Shown piece after piece: positions 53,655 through 62,226 of a stretch of DNA of 64,000 bases. Both the position numbers and the translations under genes were made by a program. The stretch's first letter is position 1. Every line of letters begins with the position of its first letter. The notes beneath the pieces are model-generated. The model did not search any database. It saw nothing but the letters and a program-made list of their open reading frames with translations, and was not told the origin of the DNA. Origin of the DNA: Flavobacterium sp. (GTDB lineage: Bacteria; Bacteroidota; Bacteroidia; Flavobacteriales; Flavobacteriaceae); assembly GCA_016721735.1 (NCBI GenBank), contig JADKHM010000015.1:186001-250000 (forward strand), read 5' to 3'.

Positions 53655-55478
53655 TTATTGCTCGTACGTGAGTAAAATACGAATTGGTTTACTAAGAACA
53701 AATCCGGAATTCCCCGACTTATTGGTCACCACTATTTGAGCGCCATTGATGTAACATTGAAATTCGTATCCTGGATTAATAGTGTAACTAGTAGGTAAGA
53801 AACTTCCCGGAAAGTACTCTACCAAAGCCGAGATTTCTAAAATTTTATTACTGTTAACGCCATGTGGTATTACAATCGAATTGCCTTGTAATGCTGCAGT
53901 TGTGCCAGTCAATTTGATAACTTTGATCGCTGGTCCACTTGCGCCAAGTTTGGTAAAACCGTTGACTTCTGCATTGCCTCCTGATGTCAACCTCAATACT
54001 TCGGTAGCGTTAGTACGGAGCGACACATCGTTATTATCGCTTGTTCCGATATAATGGGTCGCTGGATTGGTTCCGCTATTTCCAGTGGTAGTCCAATTGT
54101 TTTTAGCTCCGACTCCTAGCCAAGTGGTTGTGGCCTGGTTCCAATAATAAAATCCGGGCTGCTTCGTTCCAATGGCAGTGGTTAAAAAAACCATCATTCC
54201 GTTTTGAGATGCGGTAGGATTGGTAATAGGAAAAGCATCTACCCGCGGAATGATAATGCCATCTGTATTGCTAGGTGTCGCTTGATTGGAAGCATTGATT
54301 TGAAGTTTCGACGAAGGATTTGTAGCGCCAATTCCGACATTTCCAGAACCTGTAAACCTCACATTTTCACTAAACACTGCGCTGTTTCCGTAGCCAAAAG
54401 TAATATCATCCGTAATATTTGCTGAGTGGATTTGTAATAGATAAGGTTGAACTCCAAATCCATAGTGATTCGCTGGTCCACCCCATAATGATATTTTATC
54501 TCCATTAATTCCTTCAAATTGTAAAGGAAAATCTGATTTAAAATCACCAATCGCAACATTACCAACATCTGAAATGGTCATTCGATTCGTGTTATTATTG
54601 GTTCTAAATTGCAAAGCGTTGGGCATACTTGACGGGCTGTAGATAATGGCGCCGCTGGTCGATAAACCATTCGAGCCAAATACAACTCCGGATTCTTGGT
54701 TCGACAATAAATTCAAAAAGGTGAACTGATCGTCTTCAATTACCGCAGAAGCAAATACATTCGGAGTCATTCCAGTCGCATTGGTTTTAATGTGCAATTT
54801 TGAAAATGGGTTCGAAGTTCCAATACCAACATTTCCAAAGCCTGTAAACCTTACGTTTTCTGTAAAAGACGTACTACTTCCGTAACCAAAGCCAATACTA
54901 CTACCGGCATTGGAGCTGAAAATTTGTAGCAAACTGTTGCTAATGCCTAATCCGTAACTCTTCAACGGTCCGGTATTGTATAAACAAATTTTATCGCCTG
55001 TGATCGATTTAAATTCTAATGGATAAACTGGATTTACGCCGCCAATTCCAATATTTCCTGTGTTGTCAACTTTTACTCGTTCAGTGTTATTGGTTCGAAT
55101 TACGAGCGATTGGTTGTCGTTGGTGCCTATAAAATTGGTTGCAGCGCTGGTGCCTGAGTTTCCGTTTAAGCCCCAATTGTGCTGAGCTCCAACGCTAATC
55201 CAACTTGTTGTTAAGTTGTCCCAATAATAAAAACCAGGAAGTTGCGTGCCTACGGTTGTAGTCAAATAAACCATCATACCTTGTTGGTTGGCTGTTGGAT
55301 TGGTGGCTGGAAACACATCGATTTTTGGAATTAAAAGACCATCCGTATTAGACGGCGTCGCTTGGTTGCTTGAGCGAATATCCAATTGCGCTTGTGGAGT
55401 AGTAGTGCTAATTCCGACTTGCGAAAAGCCAAATTGGGCATAAGCCAGTAAAGTGATCAACAGTATAAAACGTACCAT
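53655..55478 (-). CDS. Fibre-like surface protein 3
   Basis: The 607-residue protein has a signal peptide ending GFS-Q. The shared N-terminal module follows (VGISTTTPQAQLD, GLLIPKIDVFP, FYYWDNLTTSW). Long repeats come next with GNIGIGGVNPVYPLEF, YGLGISNSLLQI, GYGSSTSFTENVRF and GNVGIG. A second copy of the N-terminal module type lies at about 390-450 (IIIPRVDAFP). The C-terminal domain NGFTKLGASGPAIKVIKLTG ... LSKPIRILLTYEQ is shared with fibre 1. No T9SS sorting domain, lipobox or anchor helix is visible. It is divergent from regulator 3. It is the only one of copies 1-3 with an intact frame. Confidence 0.85.
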   Translation of the reverse strand: MVRFILLITLLAYAQFGFSQVGISTTTPQAQLDIRSSNQATPSNTDGLLIPKIDVFPATNPTANQQGMMVYLTTTVGTQLPGFYYWDNLTTSWISVGAQHNWGLNGNSGTSAATNFIGTNDNQSLVIRTNNTERVKVDNTGNIGIGGVNPVYPLEFKSITGDKICLYNTGPLKSYGLGISNSLLQIFSSNAGSSIGFGYGSSTSFTENVRFTGFGNVGIGTSNPFSKLHIKTNATGMTPNVFASAVIEDDQFTFLNLLSNQESGVVFGSNGLSTSGAIIYSPSSMPNALQFRTNNNTNRMTISDVGNVAIGDFKSDFPLQFEGINGDKISLWGGPANHYGFGVQPYLLQIHSANITDDITFGYGNSAVFSENVRFTGSGNVGIGATNPSSKLQINASNQATPSNTDGIIIPRVDAFPITNPTASQNGMMVFLTTAIGTKQPGFYYWNQATTTWLGVGAKNNWTTTGNSGTNPATHYIGTSDNNDVSLRTNATEVLRLTSGGNAEVNGFTKLGASGPAIKVIKLTGTTAALQGNSIVIPHGVNSNKILEISALVEYFPGSFLPTSYTINPGYEFQCYINGAQIVVTNKSGNSGFVLSKPIRILLTYEQ

Positions 55479-55599
55479 ATTCCGAATGATATTGTATTAG
55501 GTTTTTCAAAATTAGTTCAGGAAATAATACAAAATGGTAAGCGATACACCAACAGCATTTTAAAAGGATATAGAACCACAATTGGATAAAAAAAAACGC

Positions 55600-55607
55600 T
55601 AAATTTG
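55600..55607 (+). promoter_or_regulatory. -7 promoter box of regulator 3
   Basis: TAAATTTG fits TAnnTTTG, 17 nt before the ATG at 55625. Unlike modules 1 and 2, no clear 20-bp-period repeat was found upstream. Confidence 0.6.
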
Positions 55608-55624
55608 TTGGTATAGCTCATTTT

Positions 55625-56329
55625 ATGGAATCTAGGAGATGCATTATTGTTGATGATATAGAAATTGATCGTTTGACGGTACTTTCCTTTGTCAAGAAAT
55701 TTCCTTTTTTTGAAGTTGTAGGTGTTTTCGGATCTTCGAAAGACGCGCTGCTTGCCTTAACGAACGATAGGATTGACGTCGCTTTTTTTGATATCGACAT
55801 GCCACAATATTCCGGCATCGACTTAAGAAAAAAAGCACTTGAAATACCGGTTTGTGTTTTTATTACTTCACATACTGAATACGCTGTGGAAGGCTTCGAA
55901 CTTGACGCACTAGATTATATTGTAAAACCTTTGACTTTTGAACGTTTTTCCCAAACAGCCCATCGCATTGATACGTATTTGGATTTAAAATCGAAAGCCG
56001 CTCTTTTTGAAGCGACGATTGGCGGTGGCGCCATTTTTATCAAAGAAGGACATGCAAAAACCAAAGTAAATTTGACTGATGTTTTATACTTGGAAGCCTT
56101 AAAAAATTACACGCTCATTGTTACCAAGGAAAAGAAACATAAGGTTTTATTGAACATTGGAAGTTTGTTGAAAGAACCCGATTTTCAATCGTTTATCAGA
56201 ATACATCGTGGCTTTGCGGTTCAAAAACATTTTGTTAAGAAGATACATGCACTTGAAGTTGAATTGATCAATGGCGCTATGGTTCCGATTGGCAGAAGTT
56301 ATAAAGAGCAGATACAATTATATTTATGA
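55625..56329 (+). CDS. LytTR-family response regulator 3
   Basis: The 234-residue protein has a receiver (CIIVDDIE, AFFDIDMP with Asp56, VFITSH, YIVKPL), a linker with KAALFEATIGGGAIFI, and a LytTR domain (TDVLYLEALKNYTLIV ... PDFQSFIRIHRGFAVQKHFV). The FFD context of the phosphoacceptor differs slightly from the LFLD of the paralogues. It overlaps kinase 3 by 4 bp and is divergent from the intact fibre 3. Confidence 0.93.
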   Translation: MESRRCIIVDDIEIDRLTVLSFVKKFPFFEVVGVFGSSKDALLALTNDRIDVAFFDIDMPQYSGIDLRKKALEIPVCVFITSHTEYAVEGFELDALDYIVKPLTFERFSQTAHRIDTYLDLKSKAALFEATIGGGAIFIKEGHAKTKVNLTDVLYLEALKNYTLIVTKEKKHKVLLNIGSLLKEPDFQSFIRIHRGFAVQKHFVKKIHALEVELINGAMVPIGRSYKEQIQLYL

Positions 56330-58299
56330 AATGCAGATTTTACGTTTGGATGTTGCTCTTGCCCTTTCTTGCTTTCGGACAAAAAGTAGATCAATCGTGG
56401 GTTGATTCGTTATTGCACGCCTTGCCTAAAATGAAAGACGACACGGCAAAAGTGAATCAACTTAACAAAATCACCCTTCATTATATTGATACTGATTCTA
56501 CGAAATCATTTCACTATGCCACAAAAGGACTCGAGCTTTCCAAGAAACTAAAATGGAAAGAAGGAATTTCCAATTCAAATTTTTGCTTGGGAACTTTTTA
56601 TGATGCACATTTAAAATATGACAAAGCACTGGCTTATTTCAATCAAGCATTACAAACTGAAAACCAAGGAATCATTAGCAAATCCTTACAAAGTATCAGC
56701 GTCATTTATACGAATGTTAGCAATTATTCTAAAGCAATCGATTATTGTTTCAGAGCCCTTAAAATTGATGAAGCTTCAGGCAATAAAATTGGTATTGCTA
56801 AGATAACTGCCAATTTAGGATCTATTTATTACGGCATGAAAGACTACGATAAAGCATTGCGCTATCTGAATAAATCGGCGAAAATGTATGAAGCAATAGG
56901 AAACATCAATGAGTTAGCCTGGGTTTATAGAAATACAGCGGCAGTTTACAATAGTTTAGACCAACTACAAAAAGCATTATTCTATTATAAAAAAGCGGAT
57001 GCTTTAAGCAAAAAATCAAAAAACAAAGCTTTGCAAGCGCGCATACTTTCGGGGATTGCACTTGTCTACTATAATTTAGAAGATTATGAAAAAGCGATTG
57101 ACAATAGCCGATTGTCATTAAAAGCAACAAATCACAGAACAGAGGATTTACAAACGATTGCCTTTTGTAGAGGACTTTTAGGAGATTCCTATATTGAAAA
57201 AGCAAAATCGAATCCGAACAATAAAATCCTTCTAGATAGTGCCCTTTTCAATTTAAACGAAGCAATCAAATTTCACAAACAACTCAACTGTACCAGAGAT
57301 TTGGTGTATGATTTTACTAGTCTGACCAAAATTCATAAACTGAAAGGTGATTATAAAAGAGCCTTAATATCTTATGAAACTTCTACACTTTACAAAGATT
57401 CTATATTCAATTCGAATAACAAAGAAACCATCCAGAACCTAGAAGACAAGCGCGCTATTGAACTTCGCGACAATCAAATTAAAATCAGCAAACTACAACT
57501 CGAATCAAAAGAAAAGCAAAAACAATATTTGATTTTAGGACTTCTATTGCTGGGAATTATTGGAGGATTGCTTTGGTATCAAAATCGAAATCGCCGAAAA
57601 ACGAATTTAAAACTTCAGGCATTAAATAAAGACTTAGATCAATCCAACAAAGTTAAAACCCGAATGCTTGGCATTCTAAACCACGACTTACGAAGCCCTG
57701 TCAACAGTTTTATTCACTTTATTCAATTTCAGAAACACAGCCCAGACATACTCGACGCTGAAACCAAAGAACGTATTGAAAACGATACGATTCACTCTGC
57801 AAAAAATTTATTAAATGCCATGGAAGATATTTTACTTTGGACTAAAAATCAAATGGAAAATTTCGAGCCGGAACCTAAAACCGTTAGCGTCAATTCGCTA
57901 TTTGACGACACTCGTAATCACTTTGAAAGCGAAGAAAAAGTAAAAATTACTTTTGAAAATTCGGGTAATATTCAGATCTACACCGACGAAAATTATCTCA
58001 AAACCATCATCAGAAATCTCACTGGAAACGCCATCAAAGCGTTAAACCAAGTTCAAAATCCAACCATTATTTGGAAAGCATGGGAAGAAAACAACCAAAC
58101 GTTTCTATCCATTACCGACAATGGTCCGGGCGGAACGCAAGGAAAATTCAAAGCGTTATACGATGAAACTGAAGTGGTAGGCATTCAATCTGGATTGGGC
58201 TTACACTTAATTCGCGATTTGGCGAAAGCGATACATTGTGAGATATTGGTAAAAACAAAACCAAACCAAGGAACTAGTTTTATTCTAAAATTTAAGTAA
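56326..58299 (+). CDS. TPR sensor histidine kinase 3
   Basis: The 657-residue protein has a signal ending AFG-Q, TPR repeats at about 45-360 (IAKITANLGSIYYGMKDYDK), a membrane helix (YLILGLLLLGIIGGLLWYQ) and a coiled coil. DHp His453 lies in GILNHDLRSPVNSF, and the HATPase boxes are as in the paralogues. Its TPR domain is closest to that of kinase 1, and its final ~80 residues are closest to kinases 2 and 4. It overlaps the convergent fibre 4 gene by 15 bp. Confidence 0.93.
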   Translation: MKCRFYVWMLLLPFLAFGQKVDQSWVDSLLHALPKMKDDTAKVNQLNKITLHYIDTDSTKSFHYATKGLELSKKLKWKEGISNSNFCLGTFYDAHLKYDKALAYFNQALQTENQGIISKSLQSISVIYTNVSNYSKAIDYCFRALKIDEASGNKIGIAKITANLGSIYYGMKDYDKALRYLNKSAKMYEAIGNINELAWVYRNTAAVYNSLDQLQKALFYYKKADALSKKSKNKALQARILSGIALVYYNLEDYEKAIDNSRLSLKATNHRTEDLQTIAFCRGLLGDSYIEKAKSNPNNKILLDSALFNLNEAIKFHKQLNCTRDLVYDFTSLTKIHKLKGDYKRALISYETSTLYKDSIFNSNNKETIQNLEDKRAIELRDNQIKISKLQLESKEKQKQYLILGLLLLGIIGGLLWYQNRNRRKTNLKLQALNKDLDQSNKVKTRMLGILNHDLRSPVNSFIHFIQFQKHSPDILDAETKERIENDTIHSAKNLLNAMEDILLWTKNQMENFEPEPKTVSVNSLFDDTRNHFESEEKVKITFENSGNIQIYTDENYLKTIIRNLTGNAIKALNQVQNPTIIWKAWEENNQTFLSITDNGPGGTQGKFKALYDETEVVGIQSGLGLHLIRDLAKAIHCEILVKTKPNQGTSFILKFK

Positions 58300-61200
58300 T
58301 TTTTTTTCAATCGATTCTATTAATTTTTCAAAGGTTTTAATTTTTGCATTTTGTTCTTTTATCGCTTCAATTAATAAAGGTGTAAGAGCAGCATAATCAA
58401 CAAAGTACTCTCCACTTTCGTTTGTCTGAATTGCCTCTGGTAAAATTTGTTCGATTTCTTGAGCCAAAACTCCACTTGCTGAAACTGACTTTTGACCTTT
58501 TTCAATTTCTGATTGACTCCTTTTATACTGGTATGTATACCCTGAAATTTTGATGATTTTATCAGTAGCATTTTCAATTCTAACAATATTCTCCTTTTTG
58601 TCTTTATCAGACACTTGAAAATACTGACCGTTTGCCGCTATATAAGCTACTTCAGCTCCATTGTCATATGGATTTCCGTTATTGTCAGACCATTGGTCTT
58701 CATCTAAAATACGTAATTGACGGTTGCCATCTCCTGGTGACCAAATAGAAACATTATCGCCATCACCACGAATGCCACCTGTTTCATTTCCCCCGCTACT
58801 ATCCTGAGTTGATAACATAAAATATCCTGTTCCTGTTCCAAAATTTAAGTTTGCATCATCATTATGAATATAGAGATTGCTGTTTTTAACTTGCATTTCT
58901 GAACCGGCGACTGTGGTAGAATTGACTCTTAAGTTTCCGTTAATTCGAGCTAAATCGTTGTCAAATTCTCCATAAATTAATGGCGTTGCTACGTTGCTGT
59001 TTTCGATGTAGAGTTTGTTGGAGCCTAATTCGTTGTAGCCTGCTTGATAGCCAATGGCTACGTTTCCCGAACCATTAACATTAGTGTAAAGTGTAGAATC
59101 TCCAATTGAGGTGTTATTATTTCCGTTAGTGATTGAACGAAGTGCAGAATATCCGCTAGCAGTGTTATTATCTCCTATCAAATTAGAAAAAAGCGCTAAA
59201 TATCCATAGGCGCTGTTATTAGTTCCTACAACATTTCGATTAAGAGAATAGGATCCAGTTGCTACATTACCTGAGCCAATAGTGTTTGCTGCTAGTGATG
59301 AATATCCGACAGCAACGTTTTCTGCTCCAGTCGAATTTACTAATAGTGAATAATTACCAATTGCCACATTATAGGTTCCAGTTGTATTCGCACCGAGTGC
59401 ACTGGTTCCAGTTGCAGTATTATTACTTCCCGAGGTATTCGAAAAAAGTGCATTAGACCCCATCGCTAAGTTGGCAAATCCCGTCGTATTTGAAAACAAA
59501 GATCGATAACCGTTTGCTGTATTATTATTCCCAGTTGTATTTGAATAAAGTGTTTCATACCCGCTGGCTACATTATTCCTCCCTATCGTATTGTTTCTCA
59601 GAGCATAATTACCAATGGCAGTATTAGCTTTACCATTAGCATTTATGTCTGGACTAGCTATTGTTGGATTATTTGAATGTAAAGTTTCAACTCCAATTGC
59701 TACATTGTTTGTGTCGTAAGCAACTCCTCCGTTACTAAAATTTTGATTTCTAAGTGCCATTCTTCCAATAGCAATATTTTTACTCGCATTTGTGTTGTCA
59801 CTCATAGTAAAAAAACCATTTGCAATATTATCTGAACCGAGTAAATTCTCTCGTAATGCATCGGAACCGAAGGCACTATTCTCGCCTCCTGTAGTGTTTT
59901 TCCTTAAAGCACCATCGCCATAAGCAGTGTTGTTTAATCCAGAAGTATTAGTAGCAAGCGCATTGACACCAAAAGCAACATTGTAAAGACCACTAGTTAA
60001 TGGGTTTAAACAATTGAATCCAAATGCCGTATTGCGATCTGCGATTCTTCCTGAGTTGATGTTGTTTCTTTTAAAAAAAACATCTACTGGGTTTGTAGTT
60101 CCTATAAAATTTGACAAAGTGCCGACATTTCCGTTTAAACCCCAACCCGTGTTTGCGCCTATTCCTTTCCAGCTCGTCGACGGATTATCCCAATAATAAA
60201 AACCAGCTTGTGAGACAGGTGCCGTTAAAAAAAACATCATCCCATTTTGCGCTGCTGTCGGATTGGTTAACGGGAACGCATCAATTCTCGGAATTAGGAT
60301 TCCATCGGTATTTGACGGCGTTGCCGGAGTTGCAGATGATATATGAAGTTTTGCGGCTGGAGCTGTTTCTCCGATACCAATTTTCCCCAAAGCGGTGGTA
60401 GTCATTGTTGTTCCATAGATCACATTCCCGATTGACATTTGGTTGCTTGCCGTTGCGATAGGCGCCACGGCATTCGCGCCTATCATAATGTTATTTGCTC
60501 CCGTATTGTTTATTCCTGATTTATAGCCAATAGCCGTATTATTATCGGCACTTGTAACTTTAAGCGATTCAAACCCGACTGCCACATTGTTATTGCCCGC
60601 CGAACCTCCGTACATTGCGTTTTTTCCAATGGCTGTATTTTCATTGCCCGTAATGTTGCTGTATAGAGAAAAACCGCCATTTGCAGTATTGCTCATCCCC
60701 GATAAATTACTAAAAAGACTATAGCTACCTATGGCAGCATTAGCGGAACCAGTAGTATTGGCTTTGAGGGTGCTTCTGCCCACGGCCATGTTATTTGAAC
60801 CACTCTGATTAAAATACATCGAAGTATCGCCAATTGCAACATTTTCCTGTCCAGATGTATTTGTAAATAGAGATAGATTTCCAAAGGCGGCATTGGAATT
60901 ATACAAACCATCATTTTGACCCGACTTGAAGCCAAAAAACACTGATCCACTACCGTTACCATCAATTTTACCGGCGTTTTCGTTAATGACTCGAAATCGA
61001 AGTGGCGCAAAATCTGTTGTCCCAATAAAGTTAATCGAATCATCAGTACCCGCATTACCTGTCAATTCCCAACCTTTATTCCCACCAATACCTTCCCATT
61101 GTGGAACACCTGTATTATCCCAATAGTAAAACCCAGGTTGTTTTCCTGATAAAACCGTAGTTAAATAGACGATCATTCCTTGTTGGGCTGCTGTCGGATT

Positions 61201-61377
61201 GGTTAGCGGAAAGGCATCGATTTTCGGAATTAAGATTCCGTCGGTATTTGTTGGCGTGGCTTGGTTACTTGAGCGAATATCTAGTTGCGCATTGGGCGAA
61301 GTGGTGTTGATTCCGACTTGCGAAAAACCATCGATAGCAATACAACACAAACTTAAAAACAGTACAATCTTTCTCAT
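58285..61377 (-). CDS. Fibre-like protein 4 with YadA-type head repeats and C-terminal peptidase S74 domain
   Basis: The 1030-residue protein has a signal peptide ending GFS-Q and an N-terminal module (VGINTTSPNAQLD, GILIPKIDAFP). Head repeats of the form NTAIG-xAL-x-NTTG occur at about 150-320. A second module (IPRIDAFPLTNP ... FYYWDNPSTSW) lies near 345-430. A long second repeat block occupies about 440-780. A stalk-like region is followed by a peptidase S74 chaperone domain (VSDKDKKENIVRI, Ser-Lys dyad at +5) and a terminal coiled coil. S74 domains trim themselves from trimeric fibres after folding. I start at the ATG at 61377. It is the intact sister of fibre 2. Confidence 0.88.
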   Translation of the reverse strand: MRKIVLFLSLCCIAIDGFSQVGINTTSPNAQLDIRSSNQATPTNTDGILIPKIDAFPLTNPTAAQQGMIVYLTTVLSGKQPGFYYWDNTGVPQWEGIGGNKGWELTGNAGTDDSINFIGTTDFAPLRFRVINENAGKIDGNGSGSVFFGFKSGQNDGLYNSNAAFGNLSLFTNTSGQENVAIGDTSMYFNQSGSNNMAVGRSTLKANTTGSANAAIGSYSLFSNLSGMSNTANGGFSLYSNITGNENTAIGKNAMYGGSAGNNNVAVGFESLKVTSADNNTAIGYKSGINNTGANNIMIGANAVAPIATASNQMSIGNVIYGTTMTTTALGKIGIGETAPAAKLHISSATPATPSNTDGILIPRIDAFPLTNPTAAQNGMMFFLTAPVSQAGFYYWDNPSTSWKGIGANTGWGLNGNVGTLSNFIGTTNPVDVFFKRNNINSGRIADRNTAFGFNCLNPLTSGLYNVAFGVNALATNTSGLNNTAYGDGALRKNTTGGENSAFGSDALRENLLGSDNIANGFFTMSDNTNASKNIAIGRMALRNQNFSNGGVAYDTNNVAIGVETLHSNNPTIASPDINANGKANTAIGNYALRNNTIGRNNVASGYETLYSNTTGNNNTANGYRSLFSNTTGFANLAMGSNALFSNTSGSNNTATGTSALGANTTGTYNVAIGNYSLLVNSTGAENVAVGYSSLAANTIGSGNVATGSYSLNRNVVGTNNSAYGYLALFSNLIGDNNTASGYSALRSITNGNNNTSIGDSTLYTNVNGSGNVAIGYQAGYNELGSNKLYIENSNVATPLIYGEFDNDLARINGNLRVNSTTVAGSEMQVKNSNLYIHNDDANLNFGTGTGYFMLSTQDSSGGNETGGIRGDGDNVSIWSPGDGNRQLRILDEDQWSDNNGNPYDNGAEVAYIAANGQYFQVSDKDKKENIVRIENATDKIIKISGYTYQYKRSQSEIEKGQKSVSASGVLAQEIEQILPEAIQTNESGEYFVDYAALTPLLIEAIKEQNAKIKTFEKLIESIEKKLLKF

Positions 61378-61430
61378 GACTTTTAATTTATACACAAAAG
61401 TGACGCTTGTTTTCGGGCTAAAAAACTACC

Positions 61431-61460
61431 AATAGACCAATGCACATTTAAATAGATGAA
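61431..61460. promoter_or_regulatory. Weak 20-bp-period direct repeat between fibre 4 and regulator 4
   Basis: AATAGACCAA (61431-61440) and AATAGATGAA (61451-61460) match at 8 of 10 positions, 20 bp start to start. Spacing equals that in modules 1 and 2, but the sequence match is weak. Confidence 0.35.
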
Positions 61461-61489
61461 CGACCGAATCTTTGGTGTTTCTTTTTTTA

Positions 61490-61497
61490 TATATTTG
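61490..61497 (+). promoter_or_regulatory. -7 promoter box of regulator 4
   Basis: TATATTTG fits TAnnTTTG, 18 nt before the ATG at 61516, the same spacing as in the other modules. Confidence 0.6.
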
Positions 61498-61515
61498 ATT
61501 CAACCATAATTAACC

Positions 61516-62226
61516 ATGGAAAAGTTGCATTGCATTATTGTTGACGACGATGAAATCGACAGATTGACCGTACTTTCTTACGCGAAGAAATTCCCGCAAC
61601 TTCAAATCGAAGGTGTTTTTGATTCCGTCAAAGATGCATTGTCGATGATGCAACGAGCCGATTCAAAAATAGATGTGCTTTTTTTAGACATTGATATGCC
61701 TGACGAAAGCGGATTAGAATTGAGAAAAAAAGCGACTGAAGTTCCTGTTTGCATCTTCATTACCGCCCATCCAGAACATGCAGTCGAAAGTTTCGAATTG
61801 GATACTTTAGATTTCATCGTCAAACCTTTAAAACTCGATCGTTTTTCGCAAACCATCAAGCGCATCGAGGAGTTTATGGAAATCAAGCACAAGGCTTTGC
61901 TTTTCGAATCGAGTATTGGGGGCGACACGATTTACATCAAAGAAGGGCATGAGCAAACGAAAGTTAAACTGCACGATATTCTTTACCTCGAGGCATTGAA
62001 CGATTACACATTAATTGTGACATCGCAGAAGCGTCATTGCGTTTTATCGAGCATTGGTAATTTATTGAAGGAAGATCATTTTCAGTCATTCATTAGAACG
62101 CATCGTAGTTTTGCAGTGCAGAAACAATTCATTCAGAAGATTAGTTCTACAGAAATTGTTTTGAATAGTGGCGTTTTAATTCCGATTGGCAGAAGCTATA
62201 AAGACAACCTAAACGAAGTTTTATGA
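61516..62226 (+). CDS. LytTR-family response regulator 4
   Basis: The 236-residue protein has a receiver (CIIVDDDE, LFLDIDMP with Asp58, IFITAH, FIVKPL), a linker (EIKHKALLFESSIGGDTIYI) and a LytTR domain (HDILYLEALNDYTLIV ... DHFQSFIRTHRSFAVQKQFI). It overlaps kinase 4 by 4 bp and is divergent from intact fibre 4. Length is as expected for the family. Confidence 0.93.
   Translation: MEKLHCIIVDDDEIDRLTVLSYAKKFPQLQIEGVFDSVKDALSMMQRADSKIDVLFLDIDMPDESGLELRKKATEVPVCIFITAHPEHAVESFELDTLDFIVKPLKLDRFSQTIKRIEEFMEIKHKALLFESSIGGDTIYIKEGHEQTKVKLHDILYLEALNDYTLIVTSQKRHCVLSSIGNLLKEDHFQSFIRTHRSFAVQKQFIQKISSTEIVLNSGVLIPIGRSYKDNLNEVL

Noticed and set aside
42771..61377. Fibre genes as part of a prophage, because of the S74 domain
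   Set aside because: No capsid, terminase, portal or integrase genes are present, and the fibres have Sec-type signal peptides and sit with two-component systems.
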